From positions 1,516,149 through 1,580,148 of the forward strand of contig NC_033637.1 of NCBI RefSeq assembly GCF_001540865.1: 64,000 nucleotides of DNA, given 5' to 3'. This DNA is from Ananas comosus (Eukaryota > Streptophyta > Magnoliopsida > Poales > Bromeliaceae). The notes beneath the pieces were generated by a model, which worked only from the letters and a program-made list of their open reading frames with translations, ran no database searches and was not told the origin of the DNA. Shown here piece by piece: positions 52,909 to 63,211 of this stretch; position 1 is the first letter of the stretch; each line of letters opens with the position of its first letter. The position numbers and the translations under genes were made by a program.

Positions 52909-53094
52909 AAAATTTTAGAATGCAACATTTATTTTGTTGATATGATATTTCTAATCAATCAAAATATTTTTTTTAGAATTCATCTATTTTATTATAATTT
53001 TTTTAAAAAATTTTATTGTATTTATCTCTAAAAAAAAATATAATTAGTTAAGCATAAATAATATGGTGTAAGTGTTATACAGTAGATTTTCTCA
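52909..53094 (+). mobile_element. Diverged copy 2 of the same MITE family
   Basis: Shares TTTTAGAATGCAAC near its start, the AATCAATCAAA segment and TATGGTGTAAGTGTTA near its end with copies 1 and 3. Many substitutions; target duplication not found. Further partial similarity continues to about 53290. Confidence 0.6.
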
Positions 53095-54082
53095 AAGGGT
53101 GTGATGACTTGTGTAACTGTCATCTATTGTTGTAAATAAAATGACAGGGTATCTCAATCAAAATACAGATATGAAATCTATTCTATTATATTTTTTTAGA
53201 AAATATTTTTATTATATTTTTATCTCAAAATAAAAAATATTACTGACTATATAAATATTGTTAGAGTCATTTTTATACCTAAAAAATTAAAGAGTACTGT
53301 ATCCACTGAAAAGCTGATTGATGACTCCAATAAAGTTGCATTGAGGCTAGCTCCAAATCCTATAGCAAAAGTACACAGCCAGCTCAAAAAAAAAAAAAAA
53401 AAAAAAGCAATGACACAACATCATTTATTTCTTTAATTAGTCAAATTTGCTTTTGTATTTATCCATCTCATTATAATTATTTAAAAAAACACTATATATT
53501 TTTTAAGCAAAATAAAGAATTTGATTGTTCTGAAATATAGTAACATAATGCTATTGCTGCATAGAAGACCATCTCCCACAAAGGAGACCAGAAGGCTCCG
53601 AATATTGTGCAAAGTCTAGGACCAAGTTTGGTACTACTAAGTCCAAAATATTTATTTTTATATTTTTTATAATTAATTAAAAAATTAAAATATAAAATTA
53701 TACTGACAACGGTCACTGAAGAAATAAATAGTTACATGCTTTTCTAATTACCACTACTATTCTAATTTCATAGTATTGAAGCAAAAAATATTGAACCTTT
53801 TTTTTTTGTTTTTTAAAATATAAAGTACATGTTTTTGACGCTGCAAAACCAAACTAGGCCTAAGACCCCCTTTTTTTTTTCGTCTACAATTTTTGTGAAC
53901 CAGGAGAAACATCGTTAGACAAATCCATTTCCTATCTTAGAAACAATTTTGGATTTGAACCTTATTTCTTGGATTTCATCCAGCTGGTCATGTTGGCCCA
54001 TCAGCTATGGGCTTTCCAGAGGTCACCATTATCAACAAGGCCCAACATTTTAATGCACACTAAATCAAAGTACTCTAAAATG
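53095..54082. other. AT-rich spacer
   Basis: No gene is recognised. Contains a poly-A run at about 53386-53406. Confidence 0.55.
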
Positions 54083-54227
54083 TTCCTAGCGCAAGTGGCA
54101 AAGAACTTGATGGTTGGTAGCCGAAAGTTTTAAGTTCGAATTGTAATAGATTCATATTTTTAACTAAGTTTATTTCTAAACAAAATAAACGAAACAGATA
54201 GTATACTACCGGTTTCTCAAAAAAAAG
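54083..54227 (+). mobile_element. tRNA-derived SINE, copy 1
   Basis: A polymerase-III box A-like TAGCGCAAGTGGC and box B-like AAGTTCGAATTG are spaced as in tRNA-derived SINEs. The 3' body (CTAAGTTTATTTCTAAA then AAATAAACGAAAC) ends in an A-rich tail. The same body occurs inverted at 62505-62655. Confidence 0.7.
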
Positions 54228-54776
54228 TATTCTAAAACGAACTGATATCCAACTTTGCTGGAAAAAGAAAAGCTTCCCAGTATATTAGTAAATACTGAAC
54301 TAGTAACTAGTAACACCCAATTAAACAATTACTATTATGTCTTTTATTGGACTTACCTTATTTCACTGGACATAACATAAAAGCCATGCTAGGGATATAA
54401 TAATTATAAATATAGCTGAATCTTACACTCTTCTCATTTAAGAGCACATGTTCTTTACTTATCATATTAATTTTTTTATTAATTTGTTAATTCTAAAATA
54501 TTTCGGTGTAAAATTAATAACTAGCTATAGTGGTATGAGTTGTATTTTTCTAACAAATATGTGAATTATAGCTTTTGTGTTATGAAATTTGAAATATTTT
54601 TTTTTTGGTATTTTACCTGGTCATATCTAGCTGACGAAGCATTCAAATTTTTTTAAAAAAATAAAAGTTAAGTTCATTTTATATTCTGGGGGACAAAAAA
54701 GAAAAAAATGAATCTACTCTTCTCTAGAAAAAGGAATAAAAACACGTTTGTCTTTTCTAGTGAAATCCCGACCTAC
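54228..54776. other. AT-rich spacer
   Basis: No gene or defined repeat is seen. Confidence 0.5.
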
Positions 54777-54785
54777 CTCGACAAC

Positions 54786-54972
54786 GAAAAATTCTAAAAT
54801 GCAACGGATATATTAGTAACGTGGCATAATAAAGCAATCAAATTAATTTTTTTAAAAATATATTTTATCATGATTGTAAAAAAATATTTTTATTGTACTT
54901 TTATTTGAAAAAAAAAATGTGATTGAATTGTTATTGATGACGTGGTGCAAGTGTTACAGTATAGAATTCCTC
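54786..54972 (+). mobile_element. 187-bp MITE with 9-bp target duplication, copy 3, in the LEA/TMEM205 promoter
   Basis: Same ends as copy 1 (GAAAAATTCTA ... TAGAATTCCTC). A perfect, different 9-bp duplication CTCGACAAC (54777-54785, 54973-54981). It ends 179 bp before the ATG of the next gene and carries TGACGTGG at 54938-54945. Confidence 0.88.
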
Positions 54973-55061
54973 CTCGACAACGGAGCCAAACCCAGTGTGG
55001 GACACGTGTTGTGGTCAACAGACAGGTGTCACATCCTCGGCTTCCGTTCCTGTCCACGTGG
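54938..55061 (+). promoter_or_regulatory. ACGT-core (ABRE/G-box) cluster upstream of the LEA/TMEM205 gene
   Basis: Three ACGT-core sites: TGACGTGG (54938-54945, inside the MITE), ACACGTGT (55002-55009) and CCACGTGG (55054-55061). The last two are palindromic G-boxes of the kind bound by bZIP/ABF factors. The next ATG is at 55152. ABA or dehydration control is an inference from the motifs and from the LEA-like product. Confidence 0.6.
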
Positions 55062-55151
55062 CTCATTCTCCCCGCAACAAATACCACCGCTTCACTCGCC
55101 GCCGAAACCACGCCATCCCCCCCATCTCGATCCAAAGCCACGGGCCGAGTA

Positions 55152-56663
55152 ATGCTGAACTTCGTAGCCGTCGCCCTCCTCGCCACCACCCTCGCCGCCG
55201 CCGGGCTCTGGTCACCCTCGCCGGAGCCCCACCACCACCACCAACTCCGCCGCGACGAGATTCTCCTCGAGGGCCACCGCGTCATCGTCGTCGAGTACGA
55301 GCGCCGCGTCCCCATCGGAGAACCCGAAGAGGAGCCCACCCACCACTCCGCCGCAAAGGATAAGATCTGCGACGCTTACGGCGTGTGCCGGGACAAGCTA
55401 TCCACCCTGCTGGGCAAAACCAAGGATAAGCTCTCCGAAGCAGAGGACTTCGCCGAGGATAAGGCCCACCAAGTGAAAGAGGGCGCCGAGGACGCCATTA
55501 GCAAAGCCAAGGATAAGGCCGCGCAGCTCAAAGAAGGGGCCAAGGACGCGGCGAAGAGCACCAAGGATGCGGCGGAGCGCGCCGTGGATAAAGCGGCGGG
55601 CGCTACGGACGCTCTCAGGGACGCTGCTGGCGCCGCTGAGGAGAAGGGGCGCGACGCTGCTGCGAACGCTTCGGCTTCTGCGGTGGCGAAAGCGGAGCAC
55701 GTGACGGGGACGAACCTCTCGGACGTGGCGCGGCGCGCGCGCGAGGTGGCGCGGGACGGGGCGGCGTGCGCGTGGGCGCGGGCGCCCGGGGCGGGGCGCG
55801 CCGCGGCCGGCGTGGCGCACCTGGTCGCGGCCGCCGCGGCGTACGGGACGTGCGTGTGGGTCACCTTCGTGTCGAGCCACGTCCTCGCCGCCGCGCTGCC
55901 GCGGCAGCTGTTCGGGGTGGTGCAGAGCAAGCTCTACCCGGTGTACTTCCGCGCCGTCGCGTACTGCGTCGGCGCTGCGCTTCTCGCGCAGCTGCTCGGG
56001 AGGGACCGCCGCTTTGCCGCGGAGCGGGTGCAGAGCTATAATTTGCTCGGCGTGTTGGCGCTGGTGCTTGTTAACATGCTCTTCTTAGAGCCCAAAGCTA
56101 CCAAGGTTGGCTCTTAATTAGCGTAAAACACTTGATATTACAAATTATTTTGGATTGCGTTATTTTCATCAGATTATTATTTAAATGGAAGTACCCATTT
56201 AAAGCTAACGAGAGTGTTTGTTAGCAGATGAATTACTAGTTCTAATAATATGTCAGTACTAATAAAAATAATGGAATTAAACTTTCCGTCGGCTTTAGTT
56301 CTTAAACTACCCCTTAATTACTGCTCCCGCTTGTAAAACTTGTTTCAGGCTATGTTTGAGAGGATGAAGCTGGAGAAGGAAGAAGGGAGAGGGAGGGACA
56401 TCGCCGACATGGTCGAGCCGGCGACGACAGCTGGGTCCCCAACAACCGCCACCGCCACCGCCACTGCCACCGCTTCGGCGGTGCCGCGTAACGCCACGAA
56501 GGGGACGATGGCGGATCCGGAGATGATGAAGAGCCGAATAACGAAGCTGAATAAGAGACTGAAGATGCTCAACAACTACTCCTCGACGCTCAACATTGTC
56601 ACCATGATGGGCCTCTCATGGCATCTGGTGCACCTAGCTCATCAGTTGCAGAAGCAATGCTAG
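55152..56663 (+). CDS. LEA-repeat plus TMEM205-like (DUF4149) membrane protein
   Basis: Plant two-part protein similar to the 'LEA domain-containing' genes of Arabidopsis. Exons 55152-56105 and 56349-56663 encode 422 residues. A hydrophobic start (MLNFVAVALLATTLAAAGLW) looks like a signal anchor. Residues about 65-200 are charged Ala/Lys/Asp/Glu-rich 11-residue repeats (KDKAAQLKEGAKDAAKST type), as in group-3 LEA proteins. Hydrophobic segments follow: GVAHLVAAAAAYGTCVWVTF, YFRAVAYCVGAALLAQLL and LLGVLALVLVNMLFLEP, with a last one near the C-terminus (IVTMMGLSWHLVHLAHQL). The second exon holds a (ACC/GCC)n Thr/Ala run. The start was chosen for the signal anchor; the frame stays open upstream but without family-like sequence. 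Confidence 0.9.
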
Positions 56664-57051
56664 ACGCAATAGGCTGATCTGGGTTTGGGTGTGGGCCGTA
56701 TAGGTTTGGTTTTGTTGTATGTTGTATAGTTCTGTAGTTTAACATGACGCTAACATGTAATAGCTAGCCTGTTGTTACATCCAGAAATTTCCTTTTCTGT
56801 TGAAGAATGTGTTACTTATGTTCAAGACGAATGTTGTGCTATAATAATTTCCAAGAGTAATAATAGAACCTTAGCCCATTTAGATCAGGTGTAAATCTTA
56901 CACCGAATCTATAATAGCAGAACGACAGCTTTTTTATTTAATCAGGATTTTGGATTACTCTATGATTGAGGAGCACTATTTCTTGCAAAAAATTTTGCCA
57001 TTTGAAGCTCGTCGAAATGGGCAAATCGGTGTTACGAAGAAAGGATATAGA
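56664..57051. other. 3' UTR and spacer
   Basis: No gene. Presumed 3' UTR of the LEA/TMEM205 gene, followed by an AT-rich spacer. Confidence 0.5.
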
Positions 57052-57657
57052 TAGGGGTCTAAACGAGCCGAACACGAGCAAGCTGGGGTCGGCTCGTGTT
57101 CGGCTCGCCGAACACGAGCTGGCTTGCTAAAGTATCGAGTACGAAGAAAGGATATAGATAGGGGTCTAAACGAGCCGAACACGAGCTGGCTTGCTAAAGT
57201 ATCGAGCCAAAAAATTCAGCTCGTGTTCGGCTCGTTTATTAACGAGCGAACACGAGCAGCGGCGAACAAACAATAAATTAAAAAAAATTAGATTAAATAT
57301 AGATATATAAATAAATTTATAAAATCTTATTCATTAGATTTTGATGTAATGTTGAAACTTTAACGTATAAATGAGTTTTTTTTATAATTGAGCTCACCTT
57401 TATATTTTTATTTTGCTAAAAATTAAATAATAAAAATATATATTATATATATAATTATTTATTTATATATATAAATATAAATTAAATAAATTATATAAAT
57501 ATAAAATATATGTATTCGAGCTGTTATCGAGGCAAACACGAGCGAGTTGATCCAAACTCGTGTTAGGCTCGTTTACTAAACGAGCGATTCGATCTCGAGC
57601 TCATTTTGAATTGAACACGAGCTGGCTCGCGAACAGCGAGTTGGATTGCCACCCCTA
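57052..57657. mobile_element. hAT-like element with GAGCCGAACACGAGC sub-terminal repeats
   Basis: Ends TAGGGGTC (left) and CCACCCCTA (right). Flanks GATATAGA and GATATAGT fit an 8-bp duplication with one mismatch. Sub-terminal regions are packed with ACGAGCCGAACACGAGC and its complement. About 105 bp at the left end, including 15 bp of flank (ACGAAGAAAGGATATAG), is partly duplicated in tandem at about 57035-57205. The centre is AT-rich with no ORF. Confidence 0.7.
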
Positions 57658-58733
57658 GATATAGTCATATAGATGTATGCTTTTTTATTTTTGAAAACGA
57701 AAACGAATTAAATATACCGTAGCTAAAGAGAGCAAGAGGGGAAGGGCCTTGTTCAAACAAATGGCCCCAAATTTTTAAAATAAAGCGGCCCTATATTTGG
57801 CGTCCAACGAGTCGAGATTTGTGAGTCCAGGCCCATTCTTTGAAGAAGTGGCCCATTGCTAGGTTCATTGGTTGAGATTGGTGAGGAAATTATAGCTGAA
57901 ATATTTTTTTCAGAAATTATTTAATTTTGCATTATTTCGGACGAAGAGATTCAAAATAACAATTAAGTAGGATTTTTAACCTATTTTTATTTTCTGTTTT
58001 TTTTTTGTTATGTAATTTGATTAGTATTTAGGCGCTTTTCAAATTTGACATTTTTAACTATTAGTATCGGATAAAATCAAAATTATTTAATCATTAAAGC
58101 AACTGAAGTTATAAAATCAAAAAAAAAAAATTAAAATGTTCAAATAATTTTATTTAGATTATGTTTTACAGTGTTAACTACCGATTTGGATGTCCCATTT
58201 TCTGAAACGATATGAAAGTAAATATTTGTACTATCCTCTTACTCCACTTTTTAAAATTTCAGTGCTAAATTAATTGAGTTAAATATTTTAAGATGCTTAA
58301 CACATATAGTTTACCAAGTGCGGTGTACGTGAGTTGCACATCTACACGCGGTGCAGGCAATAATATATCCAACAAATGAGGAGCTACTTTTTTTTTTTTT
58401 TTTAATATAATTCGGTCCAAAAGTATATTTACGTACGGGCCTGATTGCAGCTTTTTGTGGGGGATGAGATGATCAATGGGAAGCGCCGATCGCCACATTT
58501 GCGGTTCAAACCCGATAACCTCACCACCCGTTTAACGCCTCCTCACGCCAACGACAACGAGCCCTTGTGACGGTGCACGTCTTCTCCTCCTCATATTTCG
58601 CCTCTGCGCACGCCAAAACCCAAACGCAGCAACACAGCGAGAAGAAGAAGAAGAAGAAGAAGACGAAGCAGCAGCACCAGCTTTGGGATCTCCTTCGCGG
58701 GAAACCCTAATCGGCGAAGGCTCGAACTCGTTC
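57658..58733. other. Spacer and 5' region of NFU
   Basis: No gene. GGCCCA motifs lie near 57829 and 57850. A (GAA)n run in the presumed 5' UTR is at 58640-58664. No ATG occurs between about 58540 and 58734. Confidence 0.5.
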
Positions 58734-58866
58734 ATGCGATTGGAATTTGCCGCTACGATGAGCACCGTAACCCTAAACCCCTCCTCGTCCATGGCGGCGA
58801 AGCTTCTAGAGAACCCATCTCCTTCCTCTTCTTCCTCCTTCCTACTCTTCAACCCTCTCTCCTTCA

Positions 58867-58913
<47 letters not shown>

Positions 58914-61262
58914 CGTGTTTTGACCGAATTGAGGTTATATTATCATTCTTTTTATGTGAACTTTGTAGGGTTATGGATTTAGGGCCACGAGATTCCCCAG
59001 TTCTCTGTGTGCGTATTCATCGCGGAAGAGATTTGGTAGCGTTCTTTCGATATCTAGGAGGCGCGATGGTGAGCTTATTGGTTTATATGTTGATTTTCTA
59101 TCATCAGTTGTTTGAGTTATTCGGCGTTTTGTTTCCGATGGACGAGGCTCCGATTAATTGTTATAGATACGAATTTAGGGAAAGCATTAGAATGTTGTTA
59201 TGCAGTTTTAGCTCATTAGAAGTGTATTTAGTGGCGAACAGCATAGGTAGGTTCTGTTGATCCCTTAGCCTACTTTTCATGGAGAAGTTATTCTTTAAAC
59301 CTGACCTAATCTCACTCTGTAATTGCATGAATCGCTTTGTTTGCACCCATTTTACCCCGTACCGCACGTTTGTCATTGCGCCAATGTTTCGATTTGTAAG
59401 CAGAAGTGCGGCGATTGAGCAACTGAACAAGTAGATTAGCACTTTAAACCCAGCACCACCTTTTATGATAGCAGTACCTGCTTAAATATTTAATCCTCAA
59501 ACCAAGTGTTCTGCATCATTAGTTTCTATTTTCCCCAAAGTTTGTTTGATTCTCTGTATTGATTGATCTAAGAATTTTCTTAATCATTGAAGGGGTTTAT
59601 TTATTCAGCCTCTCTTTTGAAGAAAATCTAAAATTTTTTTTATCATGAGAGATCTCACTGGTGATTTGACCAATTGAAGATTAATATCCTTATGTTGGTT
59701 ACATTATTATGTAACTGTTACTACTATTTGAACGTGAAACATGCTCTTTTTAAAATTGATTATATGGTTGTCAAAGTTTTAGTTGTGTCACAACCTTAAA
59801 TAATTTGCTCTTCCAAACAAAGTGGTTTCGATTTAAAAGGTTAATGTAGCTTGTGTATTTGTATTCTCTGAAGAGATCCATCTGAGATGACTTATTATTT
59901 CTAACCCCTTACAGCAGTGGTTAAAGCTATTGTCACTCCAGATCCAGTAGTGGAATTGCCACTTACTGCGGAAAATGTCGAGTCAGTTTTGGATGAAGTG
60001 CGCCCCTATCTTATGGCAGATGGTGGAAATGTGGCACTACATGAGATCGATGGAAATGTTGTGAGGTTGAAGTTGCAAGGAGCTTGCGGGTCCTGTCCAA
60101 GTTCCGTAATGACATTGGAAATGGGCATTGAGCGTCGGTTAATGGAAAAAATTCCTGAAATTGTTGCAATTGAGCCTATCACAGATGAGGAGACAGGTCT
60201 TGAGTTGAATGAAGAGAATATTGAAAAGGTAGTTGATTCATTGTCGTTTGATTACATAAACCAATCTTAATGTTTTTCTATACCATGATTTTAATCCTCG
60301 CTGCCGCCTTTGCTCTTCTTTCTTCTTTATTTTGCTGCTAATGTTGTTCATTTCCTGTGTGCTGTATATCAGGATCACTCAACTCTTCTTTTCTTTTTCC
60401 TTTCTCACCTTCCCTTGTTAAATTTTCCTTGTTTTTGCCTTTTCTTGCTCTAGCTACTGCTGTTCCTTCTTCATCTTCTTCTTCCTTTTCTCATACTCAA
60501 GTGTCGATGCACAGACTCTGGAGAGATAACCATATGTAGGTTGCATGTATCTGAGTGTCAGATCTTTCTTATCCTCAGAAAATTTCCACTTCGTCTGTAT
60601 CTATGTACCTAAGTAACATGCCAAACCATGTGTTTCTTTTATTTGTTTCTACTCGAAAAAATTCTTCACAAAATGCTCTGCACTTTGGCTAACGTGACAA
60701 ATATTTCATTCTTTTGTTCTTCATCTGCTCCATTGGTAATATATGAATGAACATACACTCCATTGTAATATATGAATGAGTCTTTCTTAGTGTTATACCG
60801 TAACGTTATTTTTCCTGGTATCTTTAATGTGGTGTGAACTCCAGATGGTTGGATTCATAAACTGCTCTTCTTGTATTATGGAGCCAATAAAGTTATGGGG
60901 ATCATGGTATTTGTTGTGCTATTGTTACTAATAGCAGATCACATTCATTGAATCTTGTGAAAATCAGAGCAGATTCAATAAATTTTGTGAAATTCTGATC
61001 CCCGTAGTATCAGTTTCCATGCTGTTGGATCTTAAAACAACGGGTGTTTTTATTCTTTGACCTATACCAGGTACTTGATGAGATGAGGCCATACCTTGCT
61101 GGGACAGGAGGCGGTGAGCTCGAGCTTGTCGGGATCGAGGACCCTATCTTGAAAGTTCGGCTCACGGGACCGGCGGCAGGCGTTATGACTGTTCGAGTTG
61201 CAATTACTCAGAAGCTTCGCGAGAAGATTCCTGCCATTGCAGCTGTACAGCTATTATCATAA
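58734..61262 (+). CDS. NFU: Plastid NFU iron-sulfur scaffold protein (NFU2/NFU3-type)
   Basis: Scaffold that assembles and hands on Fe-S clusters in chloroplasts. Exons 58734-58868, 58969-59068, 59915-60228, 61071-61262 give 246 residues from the first in-frame ATG (58758 and 58794 are in-frame alternatives). The first about 80 residues are Ser/Arg-rich, as in a transit peptide. NFU domain 1 (about 95-175) carries the cluster-binding CxxC at 136-139 (GACGSCPSS). A second NFU domain ([14 protein letters not shown] to the end) lacks CxxC, as is usual in plastid NFU1-3. Intron 1 begins with a long (CT)n run (58870-58910). Exon 3 has a tandem CAGCAG acceptor. Retention of intron 3 would stop at 60270, leaving one domain. 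Confidence 0.94.
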
Positions 61263-62504
61263 TTGTCTGAGGAACCGGCCCATGCTGAATATTTTCCTTG
61301 CATGGAAAATCTGTTAGGTTGTGGTTTGTTAATATCAAACGATGTTTTGTCTACCAAAGAAAATTAGGCCTTTCCAATAATAAGGGCATATTAAAGGATG
61401 GCATGTGGCATATGTGCATCCTAGCTGGTCAATTAATGTTTGTAAATTTTGGCGAAGTTCATGCCTCTAATTTTAACACAGAATTTGAATACAGGGGACG
61501 TAGTTTCATCTTTGGCGAGGTGAATGGTGAAATACACGATTGTCTCTGTTCTTTTTTAAGATTTGTGAGTGGCCTGAATCCTTTTGACTGTGGAGATTTG
61601 AAAGGCTAATTTACGGGAAAGCATCCTGGCACTTTTTGTCCATCTCACAAGTACGCCAAATTTGAACTGGAGCAATGTACATTTTGCACCTGACTCTCAT
61701 TTTAATCAAATGTCAAAATATGAAATGATCGTTTAATTCCAATTGAGTATTCAAATAACTACATCTATTTTATATTACTATTTTTATATATTATTAATGA
61801 AGCATTAAACTCATGTGGCATATGCCGCATATCCGAATATATAGATAGACCAATCCCAATATAGGAAGAGACACATGATGGGATACTATAAAGGAATTCT
61901 TCATAATTTGTGCACAGTTAGCTAATCAGAATTTATAATCAAGTCTAAAGAGAAAGATTCAAAGATGCAATCACAAGAAACATCTTTTTTAGATGCATTG
62001 AACTTCCCCGCTCTCCCGGCTTTGCTTCTTTTTTTCTCCTGCGCATCAGATGATCAAACCAAACCAGTTTTGTCAACATCATCTTCAACCTTTATTTCAA
62101 GAAAAAGGAAAGCCCTTAGATTTTAATAAATCTTATTAAAAAACAGAAGTTCATCGTACCTACCCAAAAATTCAGTCTCAAACAGGTGGTGGTCGTACAT
62201 TGTAGGCTTCCTTCTCAAGATGAGCTACGTTATCACCCCCACATTATAATTGCGTTCCCTTTTTTTGTTATAACAGCACTTTTTTTACTTTGATGCACAT
62301 TTATGGAAAAGATGCCATAAAGACTGAAGAGAATTAATTTGAGATGAAATAGTTATAAATTTAAATAAAATGATACTAATTTAATAATTTTATTAAAAAA
62401 TTACATATATAAAATCTAATTAAATTTAAATTAACTTATTTACAAAACACTTGTAAAAATAAATATAACCACATTTCCGTTATGATGTAGTATGAATATT
62501 TTTT
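61263..62504. other. NFU 3' region and spacer
   Basis: The first few hundred bases are likely 3' UTR. One 103-codon frame (61298-61609) has no recognisable features. The rest is AT-rich. Confidence 0.5.
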
Positions 62505-62655
62505 TTTTTTGAGAGGAATAAATAGCACGCTACCCGTTTCGCTTATTTTATTTAGAAATAAACTTAGCTGAAAATAGGAATCAATTAGGATTCAAATTTT
62601 GGACCTCGGTATCAATTACTAATTCCTTTGTCACCTGCTCTAGTAACGATTAGTT
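62505..62655 (-). mobile_element. tRNA-derived SINE, copy 2 (inverted)
   Basis: On the minus strand it reads box A-like AGAGCAGGTGACAAAG, box B-like AAATTTGAATCC, then the shared body CTAAGTTTATTTCTAAA and AAGCGAAACGGGTAGC, ending in an A-rich tail (the T run at 62499-62510). Same family as 54083-54227. Confidence 0.7.
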
Positions 62656-62953
62656 GTAGTGTGAATAGTTGAAATGACTAATTCAATGAAAAGGTCCGAA
62701 AATGCGTTAAGTAGCGGATGAAGCTCCCATCCAAGCCGACTTGACCGGTAGATTGAAATTAAAAGATTTTTTTAAAAAAGAACAAAAATGTCAAAAATTG
62801 TGAATCATTTGCGGTTCTCTGTTGAAAATAACGCGCTCTCATGGACCTGGCCTCGAAATGTGTCCCGGTTCATGCCTCCTCTCTCGAATCCCCCCAAACC
62901 CACTCCGTACAAAATCACCATTATTGTGCCCTTCCCACTCCATCCCCTTCCCC

Positions 62954-63032
62954 NAAAACTCAATAGTACTAAGGGCTTGGTACTATCAATAGTATAGTAG
63001 ATCGACTCTCTCTATCTCTCTCTCTCTCTCCA
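62954..63032. mobile_element. MITE fragment and CT repeat upstream of SHMT
   Basis: AAAACTCAATAGTACTAAGG and GGTACTATCAATAGTATAG followed by (CT)n match one end of the MITE pair at 20682-21188. Only this end is present. An ambiguous base lies at its edge (62954). Confidence 0.55.
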
Positions 63033-63038
63033 CCATTA

Positions 63039-63170
63039 ATGGAGGCAACCTATCGCTCGTCCTCCACGCCTAATTCCACCTTCCGCTACTGCCACTGCCG
63101 CTGCTTCCGCCGCTGTTGTCGCTGCTTCGTTTGCTGCTACTGTTGCTCCTCTCCCTCTGATCTTTTCTAG
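63039..63170 (+). other. Candidate upstream ORF, Cys-rich, 43 codons
   Basis: ATG at 63039 to TAG at 63170, ending 41 nt before the SHMT start. Ten cysteines lie within about 20 residues, encoded by TGC/TGT-rich imperfect repeats. It is upstream in the same presumed leader. Whether it is translated is unknown. Confidence 0.3.
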
Positions 63171-63211
63171 GTTTAGGGTTCCGATTAGGGTTTTTTTGAA
63201 AAATTTTTGTT

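Noticed and set aside
58495..58520. GGTTCAAACCC, a tRNA box B-like word
   Set aside because: No box A or cloverleaf upstream; not a tRNA gene.
61298..61609. 103-codon open frame after NFU
   Set aside because: Lies in the likely 3' UTR, with no recognisable domain or composition of a real protein.
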